Positions 63,335 through 64,000 of a stretch of DNA of 64,000 nucleotides are shown here, one piece after another (position 1 is the first letter of the stretch; every line of letters begins with the position of its first letter). The stretch spans positions 744,001 to 808,000 of the forward strand of contig JACKKD010000002.1 of the NCBI GenBank assembly GCA_020637675.1, in the 5' to 3' direction. The notes below the pieces were generated by a model. The model was not told the DNA's origin, did not search any database, and was given only the letters and a program-made list of their open reading frames with translations. This DNA comes from Paracoccaceae bacterium (lineage in GTDB: Bacteria > Pseudomonadota > Alphaproteobacteria > Rhodobacterales > Rhodobacteraceae). A program made the translations under genes and the position numbers.

Positions 63335-64000
63335 TGTGGCGCAACATCGCCTCCAATTTCCTGACCATCGCCATCCTCATCCTGGTGGCGGCGGCCGGTG
63401 CGGTGGCCTGGGGTCAGCGGCAGTATGCCGGTCCGGGGCCGCTTGCCGAAGCGATATGCTTCAAGGTGGAGCGGGGGGCCAACATGCGGACCGTCGCCGC
63501 CGATCTTGCGGCGCGCGGCGCGATCGGCTCCGCGTACATTTTCCGCGTGGGTGCGGACTATGAAGAGAAGGCCGGAGGCCTGAAGGCGGGGTCGTTCCTC
63601 ATCCAGCCCAATGCCTCGATGCGTGAGATCGTGGACACGGTGACGCGGAGCGGGCAGTCCACCTGCGGCACGGAGGTGAACTACCGGATCGGCGTGGCCG
63701 CCGCGGACGTGATCGTTCGCGAGCTCGACCCCGCGGCGAATGCCTATGTCGAGGTGGTGAAGTTCGACCCCGCCGCCGGCGAGGCGCCCGCGGACTACCT
63801 GGCCCGCGCCGAGGACCCCGACGTGCGATTCCGCGTCACGCTCGCCGAGGGTGTCACCAGCTGGCAGGTCGTCGAGGCCCTGAAGCGGGCGGAGTTCCTG
63901 GCCGGCGAGCCGGGCGAGGTACCGGCCGAGGGCTATCTGGCCCCCGACAGCTACGAGGTGGCGCGGGGTGCCGATCGCAAGGCGCTTCTCGACGACATGC
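63334..64000 (+). CDS. mltG: Endolytic murein transglycosylase MltG, 3' end cut by window
   Basis: Lytic transglycosylase that ends nascent glycan chains at the inner membrane. 222 residues visible; the gene continues past the window. One N-terminal helix (about 8-26, FLTIAILILVAAAG), then a LysM-like domain with CFKVERGANMRTVAADL, and VPAEGYLAPDSYEV, in which the Glu of EGY corresponds to the catalytic Glu of E. coli MltG. It is coupled to fabF (TGATG), a conserved arrangement in this group. Confidence 0.93.
   Translation, partial: MWRNIASNFLTIAILILVAAAGAVAWGQRQYAGPGPLAEAICFKVERGANMRTVAADLAARGAIGSAYIFRVGADYEEKAGGLKAGSFLIQPNASMREIVDTVTRSGQSTCGTEVNYRIGVAAADVIVRELDPAANAYVEVVKFDPAAGEAPADYLARAEDPDVRFRVTLAEGVTSWQVVEALKRAEFLAGEPGEVPAEGYLAPDSYEVARGADRKALLDDM

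Overview
The window is 64 kb of high-GC DNA that reads as a Rhodobacterales (Alphaproteobacteria, Rhodobacteraceae-type) chromosome. The grounds are four: a four-subunit sarcosine oxidase operon soxBDAG; the acpP/fabF/mltG order with a HisA-like gene between; DUF1289, DUF2189, DUF6314 and Hint_2 proteins common in that order; and a DMSP lyase of the DddP type, which points to a marine or saline lineage. Almost all of it is dense core genome. I see no prophage, insertion sequence, CRISPR array or integrase.

Layout. 1-8.7 kb: PBP1A (cut by the window start), release factor 2, a DUF2189 membrane protein, DusA, a TSUP permease, and the minus-strand run ccmI-ruvX-DUF1289. 8.7-15 kb: soxB-soxD-soxA-soxG, then sodB. 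15-22 kb: a 715-residue orphan protein with an internal duplication, a LOG-family hydrolase, a LysM cell-wall protein, and a divergent arsR/atm1 pair. 21.8-25.3 kb: yfgM-like, bamB and der, the order also known from enterobacteria. 25.4-28.2 kb: serS and a group II PLP decarboxylase. 28.4-34.7 kb: yajC-secD-secF, a Mth938-domain gene, then ccmA-ccmB-ccmC-ccmD-ccmG. 35-42.4 kb: acnA, a DUF1223 thioredoxin-like protein, an aldehyde dehydrogenase, an LpxL-like acyltransferase and an isolated FliG-like protein. 42.5-49.3 kb: a small secreted protein, purB, a glycosyltransferase, DUF6314, dddP, a short hypothetical gene, glnA and glnB. 49.5-54.3 kb: a mosaic nnr gene, a Hint-domain protein, tRNA-Leu(TAG), tig and an HD-domain protein. 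54.3-56.4 kb: psd-pssA-pmtA, a complete route from CDP-diacylglycerol to phosphatidylcholine. 56.6-57.9 kb: rpsF-rpsR-rplI. 58.2-64 kb: fabD-fabG-acpP, a GNAT protein, a HisA-like protein, fabF, and mltG cut by the window end.

Working together. Envelope biogenesis dominates: peptidoglycan (PBP1A, MltG, LysM), outer-membrane assembly (BamB), Sec export (YajC/SecDF), cytochrome c maturation (Ccm), phospholipids (Psd/PssA/PmtA) and fatty-acid synthesis. One-carbon and nitrogen metabolism are represented by sarcosine oxidase and GlnA/GlnB, and DMSP catabolism by DddP.

The least ordinary signals are: (i) a roughly 117-bp palindromic element read in frame through the NnrD half of nnr; (ii) a low-GC tract of about 570 bp in the same gene, indicating a recombinant mosaic; (iii) five copies of a structured intergenic repeat, two of them inside operons; (iv) the orphan 715-residue protein with a tandemly duplicated Cys-rich domain; and (v) several operator-like palindromes next to soxB, acnA, arsR/atm1 and sodB. 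I did not find a convincing complete new multi-gene system; items (i) to (iv) are the best leads.
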